Positions 1 to 5,854 of a DNA stretch of 5,854 bases are shown piece after piece. Source of the DNA: Betaproteobacteria bacterium (lineage in GTDB: Bacteria; Pseudomonadota; Gammaproteobacteria; Burkholderiales; SG8-39); NCBI GenBank assembly GCA_005884335.1, contig VBCJ01000072.1, positions 1 through 5,854 on the forward strand. Reading direction: 5' to 3'. The translations under genes and the position numbers were made by a program. The notes beneath the pieces are model-generated. The model was not told where the DNA came from. It saw only the letters and a program-made list of their open reading frames with translations, and searched no databases. The number at the start of each line of letters is the position of its first letter. Position 1 is the first letter of the stretch.

Positions 1-248
1 TCGGAAGCTATCCGCCCGGAGACATGGCGCTCGGCGAACTTCGCGGTCCGATGCGCGATGAAACTGAAGCATGGCTGAACCGCCTGGCGGTAGGCGTGAC
101 CACGCAGCACGCGACCGCCGCCGAGGCTCACAACCGGCTGATGCTGACGAAGGCCTTCGATCTTTCGGCGCGGCTCAAGCGCGCCGTGCCGCTCCCGATT
201 GCGGCGGCGGACGAAAAGCCGCGCGTGGGAGTGCGGGCCGCGGTATAA
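1..248 (+). CDS. Probable Gfo/Idh/MocA-family oxidoreductase, C-terminal fragment (5' end outside window)
   Basis: The reading frame is open from the first complete codon at position 3 to a TAA at 246-248, with no stop before it, so this is the end of a gene starting upstream; the Met codon at 24 is probably internal. About 81 residues are visible. The tail contains a segment like TAAEAHNRLMLTKAFDLSAR followed by a short basic stretch and VPLPI. This resembles the last helix and strand of Gfo/Idh/MocA proteins (inositol or sugar dehydrogenase type), where an Ala/Glu-rich helix with a 'SAR-x-GRPV' ending closes the C-terminal domain. The NAD(P)-binding domain and catalytic Lys lie outside the window, so neither the reaction nor the substrate can be stated. 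The gene ends 25 nt before the next start and probably shares its transcript. The family call rests on a short tail and is moderate; the gene being real and continuing upstream is more certain. Confidence 0.6.
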   Translation, partial: GSYPPGDMALGELRGPMRDETEAWLNRLAVGVTTQHATAAEAHNRLMLTKAFDLSARLKRAVPLPIAAADEKPRVGVRAAV

Positions 249-260
249 CGAAGCAAGAAA

Positions 261-266
261 GAGGAG
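261..266 (+). promoter_or_regulatory. Ribosome binding site for the Bug/TctC gene
   Basis: GAGGAG lies 7 nt before the ATG at 274 within a purine-rich run. It supports 274 (or the adjacent ATG at 277) as the start, rather than the in-frame ATG at 199 that would overlap the upstream gene by about 50 nt. Confidence 0.7.
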
Positions 267-273
267 AGAGACG

Positions 274-1254
274 ATGATGCGCAAACTCACCGTGTGGGTA
301 GCGCTCGCGCTGGCCTTCTGCTCAACGCTTTCGCTAGCGCAGAGCAGCTATCCGAATCGAGCCGTGAAAATAATCGTCCCGTTCGCGCCCGGAGGCGCGT
401 CGGATTTCGTCGGACGCATCATGCAGCCGCGCCTTTCGGAGCTGCTCGGCCAGCCGATCGTGATCGAGAACCGGGGCGGAGCAGCCGGAACCATCGGCAT
501 GGAGGTCGCAGCCCGCTCGGCGCCGGACGGCTACACCCTCGTTCTGGGCAACGTCGGCTCGACGGCGATCAATCCCGGGGTGTTCACGAATCTGTCCATC
601 AACAACTTGAGGGATTTCATCCCGGTGACCCAGGTCGTCGATGTGCCGGGCGTGCTGATCGTGCACCCGTCGGTTGCGGCCAACAGCGTCAAGGAGCTGG
701 TCGCCTACGTGAAAGCGAACCCGGGGAAGCTCAACTATGCCTCGCCCGGAAGCGGCAGCCAGAACCGCCTGGAAATGGAGATCTTGAGAACGGCCGAACG
801 AGGGATGGACATGGTGCACGTGCCCTACAAGGGCGGAGCAGGTCCCGCGGTGACCGGCCTTGTCGCGGGCGAAACGCAGATGATGTTCAGCACCGTCTCC
901 TCGGCCATGGGCCATATCAAGGGCGGGCGGCTGAAGGCGCTCGCCATCACGAGCCCCAAGCGCATCAAAGAGCTGCCGGACCTGCCCACGATGAAGGAGT
1001 CCGGCTATGCCGATGGCTCCTCGGGCTCGTGGCAGGGGGTGCTCGTTCCGGCAGGCACGCCGCGTGAAATCGTCGAGCGTTTGTACGCGGTGCTGGTACA
1101 GACCATGAAGACGCCCGACGTCATCGAGCGCCTTGCGAAAGGCGGGGCCGAGGCGGTGACCAGCAGCTCGCCGAAGGCGTTCGCGGACTTCGTCGCGTCT
1201 GAAACCCAGCGCTGGGGCAAGGTGGCAAAAGAATCGGGGGCGATCGCCGACTGA
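274..1254 (+). CDS. Bug/TctC-family tripartite tricarboxylate transporter substrate-binding protein
   Basis: This is a periplasmic solute-binding protein of 326 residues, the usual length for the family. An N-terminal signal peptide is visible: Arg3-Lys4, a hydrophobic stretch over about residues 5-21, and a likely cleavage after Ser-Leu-Ala22. The mature protein opens with the family signature: YPNRAVKIIVPFAPGG at residues 26-41, then a LGQPIVIENR segment, GAAGTIG and APDGYTL. Later come LNYASPGSGS, HVPYKGG, a G-x-L-K-A-L-A-I segment and LPDLPTM, all typical of Bug proteins. The start at 274 is chosen because it gives a proper signal peptide and a well-spaced GAGGAG. Known family members bind carboxylates, amino acids or aromatic acids and may work with TctA/TctB membrane subunits; none is encoded here, which is common for Bug genes in betaproteobacteria. 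Its place in a catabolic-looking operon suggests it binds the pathway's substrate, but the ligand cannot be deduced. Confidence 0.95.
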   Translation: MMRKLTVWVALALAFCSTLSLAQSSYPNRAVKIIVPFAPGGASDFVGRIMQPRLSELLGQPIVIENRGGAAGTIGMEVAARSAPDGYTLVLGNVGSTAINPGVFTNLSINNLRDFIPVTQVVDVPGVLIVHPSVAANSVKELVAYVKANPGKLNYASPGSGSQNRLEMEILRTAERGMDMVHVPYKGGAGPAVTGLVAGETQMMFSTVSSAMGHIKGGRLKALAITSPKRIKELPDLPTMKESGYADGSSGSWQGVLVPAGTPREIVERLYAVLVQTMKTPDVIERLAKGGAEAVTSSSPKAFADFVASETQRWGKVAKESGAIAD

Positions 1255-1285
1255 CAGCCTGGGGCAATATCTACATATCAAAAAC

Positions 1286-1290
1286 GGAGA
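1286..1290 (+). promoter_or_regulatory. Ribosome binding site for the M24-fold gene
   Basis: GGAGA lies 6 nt before the ATG at 1297. It follows a locally AT-rich stretch (1265-1284) in the 42-nt spacer after the Bug gene. Confidence 0.6.
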
Positions 1291-1296
1291 CGAGTA

Positions 1297-2565
1297 ATGG
1301 CAAATGCAGGGATGGTGGGACTGGACTGGCAGCAGCGCATCAACTGGGACCGGCTGCGCAAGTACCGCCTGGAACGCGCGCGCGCGCGAATGAAGGCGGC
1401 CGGGCTCGGCGCGATGCTGCTCATGTACGACGAGAACGTGCGCTATGTCACCAGCACGCTGACTCCGGGCTGGAACCGCCTCAAGCCGGGCCTTCGCTAC
1501 GCCATGCTCTGCGGCGATGACGCGCCCGTTCTATTCGAACAAGGCGATATCGGAATGCAGATCGAGCGCCATTCGCCGTGGATCCCCAAGGACCACGTGC
1601 GCTGGTCCTACGCCTGGATCAAGGGCGCGGCCGGGCCCGCCTCGCTCGCGCAGGTGAAAAAGTTCACCAACGCGGTCAGGCAGGAGATGAAGAAGGCGAA
1701 CGTCGCCGGCATGAAGCTCGGCGTCGACTTCATCGACATCAACATGCTCAAGGTCTTCGGCGAGGAGAAAATCGAGTGGACCGACGGCATGACGCCGATG
1801 ATGGAGGCCCGCGCGATCAAGAACGAGGACGAGCAGGAGGCGCTGCGCATGGTAGGCGCGATCGGCGACGCCGCGCACTGGGAGTTCATGAAGTTCCTGC
1901 AGCCCGGGCGCACCGAGAACCAGCTCACCGCGCACATCATGCAGTACCTGTACTCCGTCCCGGGCATGGAGGACGTCGAGGACGTGATCGTGTCCTCGGG
2001 CCCGAACACCTGGCCGAACTGGCGCAACTTCTCAGACCGCATCGTCAAGCCCGGCGACATCGTGTTCATGGATCTCGCCGCGCTGACCTGGAACGGCTAC
2101 AAGTCCTGCTATTACCGCACTTACTGCGCCGGGAAAGAGCCGACCAGCGAGCAAAAGGACATCTACGCGACCGCGCTCAAGTGGCTGTACGACTCGATCA
2201 AGGCGGTGAAGGTCGGCACCACCACGCGGGAGATCGCCTCGAAATGGCCCTCGGCGAAGGAAGCCTGGGGCTATGCGGAAGAGGACCAGGCCGCGGCGAA
2301 CCTCTGGGGCCACGGACTGGGGCTCGCGCAATACGACCAGCCGGTCATCTCGCGCATCTGGTCGCTCGACCACCCGATCGAGATCAAGGAAGGCATGGTG
2401 TTCGCGCTCGAGACCCAGCACGGCAAGAAGTTCGAGTGGGGCGTTCGGATCGAGGAGATGCTGATCGTCCACAAGGACAAGATCGAAATCATCTCCAACT
2501 TCCCGGTCGAGCAGATCACCGTGGTCGATCCGATGCCGGGTTACTCCACCCTCGCCGGCCGCTGA
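1297..2565 (+). CDS. M24 (creatinase/prolidase, pita-bread fold) family protein with altered active site
   Basis: The protein has 422 residues, normal for two-domain M24 proteins. Residues about 20-165 form a creatinase-type N-terminal domain (RLERARARMKAAGLGAMLL, then DENVRYVTS). Residues about 170-410 form the pita-bread domain, with MEARAIKNEDEQEALR at its entry. Of the usual five metal ligands, Asp259 (FMDLAA), His339 (WGHGLG), Glu372 (FALETQ) and Glu386 (VRIEE) are present. The position of the second Asp (normally SDITRT) reads SCYYRT, giving Cys271. The second conserved His after the GHGxGL motif is Tyr346 (GLAQYDQP). Asp259 and Cys271 are 12 residues apart, not the 11 usual in aminopeptidases P and prolidases. 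The fold is clear, but ordinary dipeptidase activity is doubtful. The family includes non-peptidases such as creatinase and the DMSP lyase DddP, and a hydrolase or lyase on a small molecule is an alternative. It sits between the binding-protein gene and an alcohol dehydrogenase gene, which fits a catabolic role. Confidence 0.9.
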   Translation: MANAGMVGLDWQQRINWDRLRKYRLERARARMKAAGLGAMLLMYDENVRYVTSTLTPGWNRLKPGLRYAMLCGDDAPVLFEQGDIGMQIERHSPWIPKDHVRWSYAWIKGAAGPASLAQVKKFTNAVRQEMKKANVAGMKLGVDFIDINMLKVFGEEKIEWTDGMTPMMEARAIKNEDEQEALRMVGAIGDAAHWEFMKFLQPGRTENQLTAHIMQYLYSVPGMEDVEDVIVSSGPNTWPNWRNFSDRIVKPGDIVFMDLAALTWNGYKSCYYRTYCAGKEPTSEQKDIYATALKWLYDSIKAVKVGTTTREIASKWPSAKEAWGYAEEDQAAANLWGHGLGLAQYDQPVISRIWSLDHPIEIKEGMVFALETQHGKKFEWGVRIEEMLIVHKDKIEIISNFPVEQITVVDPMPGYSTLAGR

Positions 2566-2584
2566 TCCCAGAGCATCGCCGCAT

Positions 2585-2589
2585 GAGGG
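2585..2589 (+). promoter_or_regulatory. Candidate ribosome binding site for the GTG start of the alcohol dehydrogenase
   Basis: GAGGG lies 7 nt before GTG 2597. A competing AGGA at 2603-2606 lies 5 nt before ATG 2612 in the same frame. The sequence alone does not settle which start is used. Confidence 0.4.
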
Positions 2590-2596
2590 ATGCCCG

Positions 2597-3640
2597 GTGA
2601 GCAGGAACGGAATGCGAACGGCAGTGCTTCATGCGCCGCGGAAGCTCGATCTCGTCGATCGCCCCAGGCCCGTCGCCGCGCCTGGCGAGGTCATAGTACG
2701 CACCGCCGCGACGGCGGTCTGCCACACCGACCTCTCGATCTACGTAGGGGAGCACCCGGGAGTCACCTATCCGGTGGTGATGGGCCACGAATCGACCGGA
2801 GTGATCGATTCGCTGGGCGAAGGCGTGTCGGAGGTCAAGCCGGGGCAGCACGTCATCATCAATCCCATCATCGCCTGCGGGCGCTGCGACTCGTGCTTGC
2901 GCGGAGCCGGCAACCTTTGCCGCGTGGCGGGGTTGTTCGGGCGCGAGGTCGAAGGCTCGCTCAGCCAGTACGTCAAGCTGCAGTCGCAATACATCCACGT
3001 CCTTCCGCCGCGACTGCCGCTGGAGCAGGCGACCATCATCGAAACGCTCGCCACGGTGCGCCACGCTCAGAGTCGCGTGGGCGTCTCGACCGGGGAATCG
3101 GTGGTCGTGCTGGGTCAGGGCACTGCAGGCCTTTTGCATACGCGCCTCGCGGTGCTCACCGGCGCGATGCCGGTGATCGCGGTCACTCGCACCCGCTGGA
3201 AGCTCGAGATGGCGGAACGAATGGGCGCGCATCACGTCATCGAGTCTTCGGTCGACAAGGCCGTGGAGGAAGTGCGGCGCCTCACCGGCGGCAAGGGCGC
3301 GGACGTCGTGATCGACGCCGCGGGCGGCGCGGAGACGCTGCGCGCGGCGATGGACATGCTGCGTCCCGGCGGACGCTTCTCGGCGTTCGCGGTGAGTCAC
3401 GAGACGGTGCGCGGCTTCAGTACTTTTCCGCTCTACTTCGGCGAGATCAGCATCATCGGCTCGCGGGCGCTGACCCCGCAGGACATGAATCCGAGCATCC
3501 AGCTCATCGCTTCGGGAGCGGTCGACGTCAGCGGGTTCATCACCGCCAAGTATCCGCTCACCGATTCGGCAGCGGCGTTCGAGGAATACGAGCGCAATCC
3601 GAGCCGCATCCTGCGGATCGTCATCGATTCCGGGAGCTGA
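2597..3640 (+). CDS. Zinc-dependent medium-chain alcohol dehydrogenase (MDR superfamily)
   Basis: This cytoplasmic NAD(P)-dependent dehydrogenase of 347 residues (normal size) would interconvert an alcohol and an aldehyde or ketone; the substrate is unknown. Numbered from GTG 2597, the catalytic zinc ligands are Cys42 (CHTD), His64 with Glu65 (GHES), and probably Glu149 (IETLATVRHA). The structural zinc lobe has Cys94, Cys97, Cys100 and Cys108 (CGRCDSC then NLC). The nucleotide-binding motif is VLGQGTAG at about 171-178. The end of the second strand reads AVTR (Thr197-Arg198) where NAD-specific enzymes usually have Asp, which hints at NADP(H) preference. The start is uncertain. GTG 2597 has GAGGG 7 nt upstream, while ATG 2612 has AGGA 5 nt upstream and gives the more typical family opening MRTAVLHAP, shortening the protein by five residues. 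It follows the M24 gene by 31 nt and precedes the PEPS-like gene by 4 nt. Confidence 0.93.
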   Translation: MSRNGMRTAVLHAPRKLDLVDRPRPVAAPGEVIVRTAATAVCHTDLSIYVGEHPGVTYPVVMGHESTGVIDSLGEGVSEVKPGQHVIINPIIACGRCDSCLRGAGNLCRVAGLFGREVEGSLSQYVKLQSQYIHVLPPRLPLEQATIIETLATVRHAQSRVGVSTGESVVVLGQGTAGLLHTRLAVLTGAMPVIAVTRTRWKLEMAERMGAHHVIESSVDKAVEEVRRLTGGKGADVVIDAAGGAETLRAAMDMLRPGGRFSAFAVSHETVRGFSTFPLYFGEISIIGSRALTPQDMNPSIQLIASGAVDVSGFITAKYPLTDSAAAFEEYERNPSRILRIVIDSGS

Positions 3641-3644
3641 GGCG

Positions 3645-4937
3645 ATGCCGCGGCTGGTCGTTCCCCTGAGCGCGCCCGAAGCGGCCGATCCCTCCCGCTT
3701 CGGAGCGAAGGCGGCGAACTTGGCTGCGCTCGGCCAAGCCGGCCTTCCCGTCGCGGGCGGTTGCGCGGTCGACGCGCAGGCCTACCGCATTCAGCTGGCG
3801 GCTCTCGGCCTCGAGGAGACCGCACGCGCGGTGTTCTCCTCTGGAGATCGTCCGCAAGCGCGGCGTCACGCGCTCGACATGAAACTCGGCTTGATGGAGC
3901 GCCCTCTTGGGCCCGAGCTGACCGAGCCCCTGCTCGCCGCATGGCGCGCGGTGACAGATTCGGGTGTGCAGGGCGTGGTGCGCTCCTCCGCCCTCGTCGA
4001 AGATCGCGCCGACTCCAGTTTCGCCGGCCAGTTCGAGAGTTTCCTCGGGCTGCAGAGCGAAGCGGAGTTTCTCACGGCAGTTCGCGCGTGTTGGGCGGCC
4101 TTGTGGTCGACGCGTGCGCTGCGCTACATGGCGACTCACGGGCTCGACGCGGCCGATACCGCGATGGCGCTGATCGTCCAGCCGCTGGTGGCGGCGCGCG
4201 TGTCCGGAGGCGGCCTCTCCCGCACCGCCGAGGGCGTCGGGGTGATCAATGCGGCCCGGGGATTGGGCTCGGCGATCGCACAGGGAGAAGTCGCGCCGGA
4301 CCGTTACGTGCTCGACCTCGCCGGAAACCCGAAGGAATCCACGCCGGGAAGGAAATACCACGGCATGGGCTGTGCACACGGCAGAGCCGCCCTTTCGCGT
4401 TCGCTCGCAGGCAGGCGCTGTCTGGATGACGAGCAGATAGCCGAGCTCGGCCTGATGATGCGCAAGGCAGAAGAGGTCATCGGAGTGCCCGTCGAGATCG
4501 AATGGGCGATGGACGAAACGGGCATCAAGCTCCTTCAGGCGCGGCCGCTGCACGTCGGCGAGACGCCGGCCGAGACGCAACTGCGCGACGAGATCTGGCT
4601 CGCGCATCCGCGATTGAATGGACAAGCTTCTGGAATCGGCTGGGGAACCGGACGTGCGCGCGTGGTGAACTGTGAGTGCGAGCTTGAACGCGTCGCGCCG
4701 GGCGATGTCCTGGTGACGACGGTGGCCGGACCTGCTCTCGGCCAGGTGCTGACGCATGTCGTGGGCGTCGTGGCGGAGCTCGGCGGCAGCACTTCGCATC
4801 TCGCCTCCCTCGCCCGCGAGCGCGGCGTGCCGATGGTTCTGGGCGTGCTCGACGCGACCCGGCGAATTCCCGACGGAGCTATGGTCGCCGTGGACGGCGT
4901 CGCCGGCGTGGTCCGCTGGGCGACGGAGAGCGCGTGA
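3645..4937 (+). CDS. PEP synthase/PPDK-like protein: ATP-grasp plus phosphohistidine domain, no PEP/pyruvate barrel
   Basis: Residues about 15-305 match the PPDK/PEP-synthase N-terminal nucleotide-binding domain: FGAKAANLAALGQAGLPV with ATP-site Lys22, VVRSSALVEDR with Arg113, DSSFAGQFESFLG, QGEVAPDRYVLD, CLDDEQIAEL, and EIEWAM...LLQARPL with Glu286, Gln298 and Arg300 in the usual spacing. Residues about 320-425 are the swivelling phosphohistidine domain, with GGSTSHLASLARERG carrying the phospho-acceptor His385. Full PEP synthase is about 790 residues. Here the chain stops at 430, so the C-terminal pyruvate/PEP domain is absent, and there is no room between the two domains for an insert such as the rifampicin-binding domain of rifampicin phosphotransferase. 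The expected chemistry is transfer of phosphate from ATP to His385 and on to an unknown acceptor, perhaps held by a partner protein as in the multi-subunit phenylphosphate synthase. The ending is natural: TGA overlaps the next start. True PEP synthase activity is unlikely. Confidence 0.9.
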   Translation: MPRLVVPLSAPEAADPSRFGAKAANLAALGQAGLPVAGGCAVDAQAYRIQLAALGLEETARAVFSSGDRPQARRHALDMKLGLMERPLGPELTEPLLAAWRAVTDSGVQGVVRSSALVEDRADSSFAGQFESFLGLQSEAEFLTAVRACWAALWSTRALRYMATHGLDAADTAMALIVQPLVAARVSGGGLSRTAEGVGVINAARGLGSAIAQGEVAPDRYVLDLAGNPKESTPGRKYHGMGCAHGRAALSRSLAGRRCLDDEQIAELGLMMRKAEEVIGVPVEIEWAMDETGIKLLQARPLHVGETPAETQLRDEIWLAHPRLNGQASGIGWGTGRARVVNCECELERVAPGDVLVTTVAGPALGQVLTHVVGVVAELGGSTSHLASLARERGVPMVLGVLDATRRIPDGAMVAVDGVAGVVRWATESA

Positions 4938-5854
4938 CCGGCAAAGCCAAGGTCGTGATCACCGACTACGTCTGGGAATCGCTGGACGTGGAGAACAAAA
5001 CTCTCGGGGCGCTTGCCGACCTTGTCGCACTCAAGACAAAGACGCCGGAGGAATTTCTCTCGCAGGCGCGGGACTGCGACGCGCTGCTCAACACCTACGC
5101 CGGACCCATCACCGCGGACGTTATGGCGCAGATGCCCAAGTGTAAGATCATCGCCCGCTACGGAATTGGGGTGGACACCATCGATCTGGATGCCGCTACG
5201 CAAGCCGGGATCATCATCACCAACAATCCCACTTACTGCATCGAGGAGGTGGCGGAACAGACGCTGGCGCTGATCCTCGCGTCCGCTCGCAAGATCCCGT
5301 TCTACGACCGCATGGTCAGGGCCGGCCGCTGGGAAGTGCCACCGGGCAAGCCGATATTCCGGCTCGTGGGACGGACGCTCGGCCTGGTCGGCTTCGGCAA
5401 CATCGCGCGCCAGGTCGCGGCGCGGGCCGCGGCCTTCGGCCTCGCTGTGCTCTACAGCGATCCCTTCGTGAAGGAAGGACAGTTCGAGGTTCCGGGAAAA
5501 GCCGTCGATCTCGACACGCTGCTGCGCGAATCCGATTTCGTGTCCCTGCATCCGCCGCTCACCCCGCAGACGCGAAAGATGATCGGCGAGGCCGCTTTCG
5601 GAAGAATGAAGCGGACGGCGGTCCTGATCAACTGCGCGCGCGGGCCGATCGTCGATACCGACGCGCTGGTGCGCGCCCTGGACGCGAAGAGAATCGCGGG
5701 CGCCGCGCTCGACACGGTGGATCCGGAGCCGCTCCCCGATCCTCATCCTTTGCGCGGCCGCGACAACGTCATTCTCAATCCGCACGTCGCTTGGTACAGC
5801 GAGCAGGCGATGGCGGGACTTCAGGCCGGGGCGCCGGGCGAAGTGCGCCGCGTG
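4934..5854 (+). CDS. D-2-hydroxyacid dehydrogenase, phosphoglycerate dehydrogenase/CtBP-like (3' end outside window)
   Basis: The GTG start overlaps the previous TGA in a GTGA junction, and the frame stays open for 307 codons to the window edge. Family members are usually about 310-340 residues, so only a short tail is missing. The protein would interconvert a D-2-hydroxyacid and its 2-keto acid with NAD(H). Visible motifs are RYGIGVDTIDLDAA (residues 75-88), NNPTYCIEEVAEQTLALIL (substrate-side domain into hinge), the dinucleotide motif GLVGFGNIA at 150-158 with Asp176 after the second strand (YSDP), which favours NAD, and the catalytic set Arg236 (NCARGPIVD), Glu265 (DPEP) and His284 (NPHVAWYS). 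The NPTYCIEEVAEQ and NPHVAWYS wording is closest to the CtBP-like branch, and 3-phosphoglycerate as substrate is not implied. Overlap with the PEPS-like gene suggests translational coupling and a shared pathway. The catalytic set shows no defect. Confidence 0.93.
   Translation, partial: MTGKAKVVITDYVWESLDVENKTLGALADLVALKTKTPEEFLSQARDCDALLNTYAGPITADVMAQMPKCKIIARYGIGVDTIDLDAATQAGIIITNNPTYCIEEVAEQTLALILASARKIPFYDRMVRAGRWEVPPGKPIFRLVGRTLGLVGFGNIARQVAARAAAFGLAVLYSDPFVKEGQFEVPGKAVDLDTLLRESDFVSLHPPLTPQTRKMIGEAAFGRMKRTAVLINCARGPIVDTDALVRALDAKRIAGAALDTVDPEPLPDPHPLRGRDNVILNPHVAWYSEQAMAGLQAGAPGEVRRV

Noticed and set aside
199..273. 25-residue N-terminal extension of the Bug protein from ATG 199
   Set aside because: It would overlap the upstream gene and bury the signal peptide; the ribosome binding site at 261-266 points to 274.
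334..1281. Antisense open frame of 315 codons opposite the Bug gene
   Set aside because: The + strand frame is a convincing Bug protein; the antisense translation has no family features and looks like a codon-use shadow.
1375..1388. Run of seven CG dinucleotides
   Set aside because: It lies within the coding sequence of the M24 protein as an Arg-Ala-Arg-Ala-Arg helix and is explained by GC-rich codon use; no sign of a frameshift around it.
2573..2593. Short inverted repeat (GCATC ... GATGC) between the M24 and alcohol dehydrogenase genes, considered as a terminator
   Set aside because: The arms are only 5 bp, there is no T run after it, and it overlaps the ribosome binding region of the next gene.
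2583..2600. Five-codon open frame (ATG to TGA) overlapping the GTG start of the alcohol dehydrogenase, considered as a leader peptide
   Set aside because: Too short to distinguish from chance, no clear ribosome binding site of its own, and no composition suggesting attenuation.
3621..4799. Antisense open frame of 392 codons opposite the PEPS-like gene
   Set aside because: Low-complexity Arg/Ala-rich translation, no motif, and the opposite strand encodes a complete ATP-grasp/phosphohistidine protein.
4535..5785. Antisense open frame of 416 codons opposite the PEPS-like and 2-hydroxyacid dehydrogenase genes
   Set aside because: Its translation is rich in Arg, His and Asp with no recognisable domain, while the + strand carries two clear families. 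Long antisense open frames are expected at this GC content.

Overview
This is a high-GC bacterial window in which every supported gene lies on the + strand, in one closely spaced series. It holds six coding regions, the first and last cut by the window edges. Gaps between genes are 25, 42, 31 and 4 nt, and the last pair overlaps by 4 nt, so the whole window reads as one operon. The stand-alone Bug/TctC-type periplasmic binding protein and the GC-rich codon use suggest a betaproteobacterium (Burkholderiales-like, possibly uncultivated). That is an inference from gene content; no rRNA or other taxonomic marker is present.

Layout: (1) 1-248, C-terminal end of a probable Gfo/Idh/MocA-family NAD(P) oxidoreductase. 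(2) 274-1254, Bug/TctC-family tripartite tricarboxylate transporter binding protein with a signal peptide. (3) 1297-2565, a full-length creatinase/prolidase-fold (M24) protein in which one metal-binding Asp position is Cys and the conserved catalytic His position is Tyr. (4) 2597-3640, a zinc-dependent medium-chain alcohol dehydrogenase with complete catalytic and structural zinc sites. (5) 3645-4937, a short protein joining a PEP-synthase/PPDK-type ATP-grasp domain directly to a phosphohistidine swivel domain, with no PEP/pyruvate barrel. (6) 4934 to beyond 5854, a D-2-hydroxyacid dehydrogenase (PGDH/CtBP-like) with its catalytic Arg, Glu and His all present.

The genes fit a catabolic operon. 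The Bug protein would bind an organic acid or related compound outside the cytoplasm. The M24-fold protein would carry out a hydrolytic or lyase step. Three dehydrogenases would handle alcohol, keto or 2-hydroxyacid intermediates. The PEPS-like protein would use ATP to make a phosphohistidine and pass phosphate to an unknown acceptor. The substrate cannot be read from the sequence. The most unusual items are the PEPS-like protein without an acceptor domain and the active-site-altered M24 protein, and their presence in one operon is the best candidate here for an undescribed pathway. No RNA gene, mobile element, CRISPR array or convincing terminator was seen, and no stretch over 300 bases lacks a gene.
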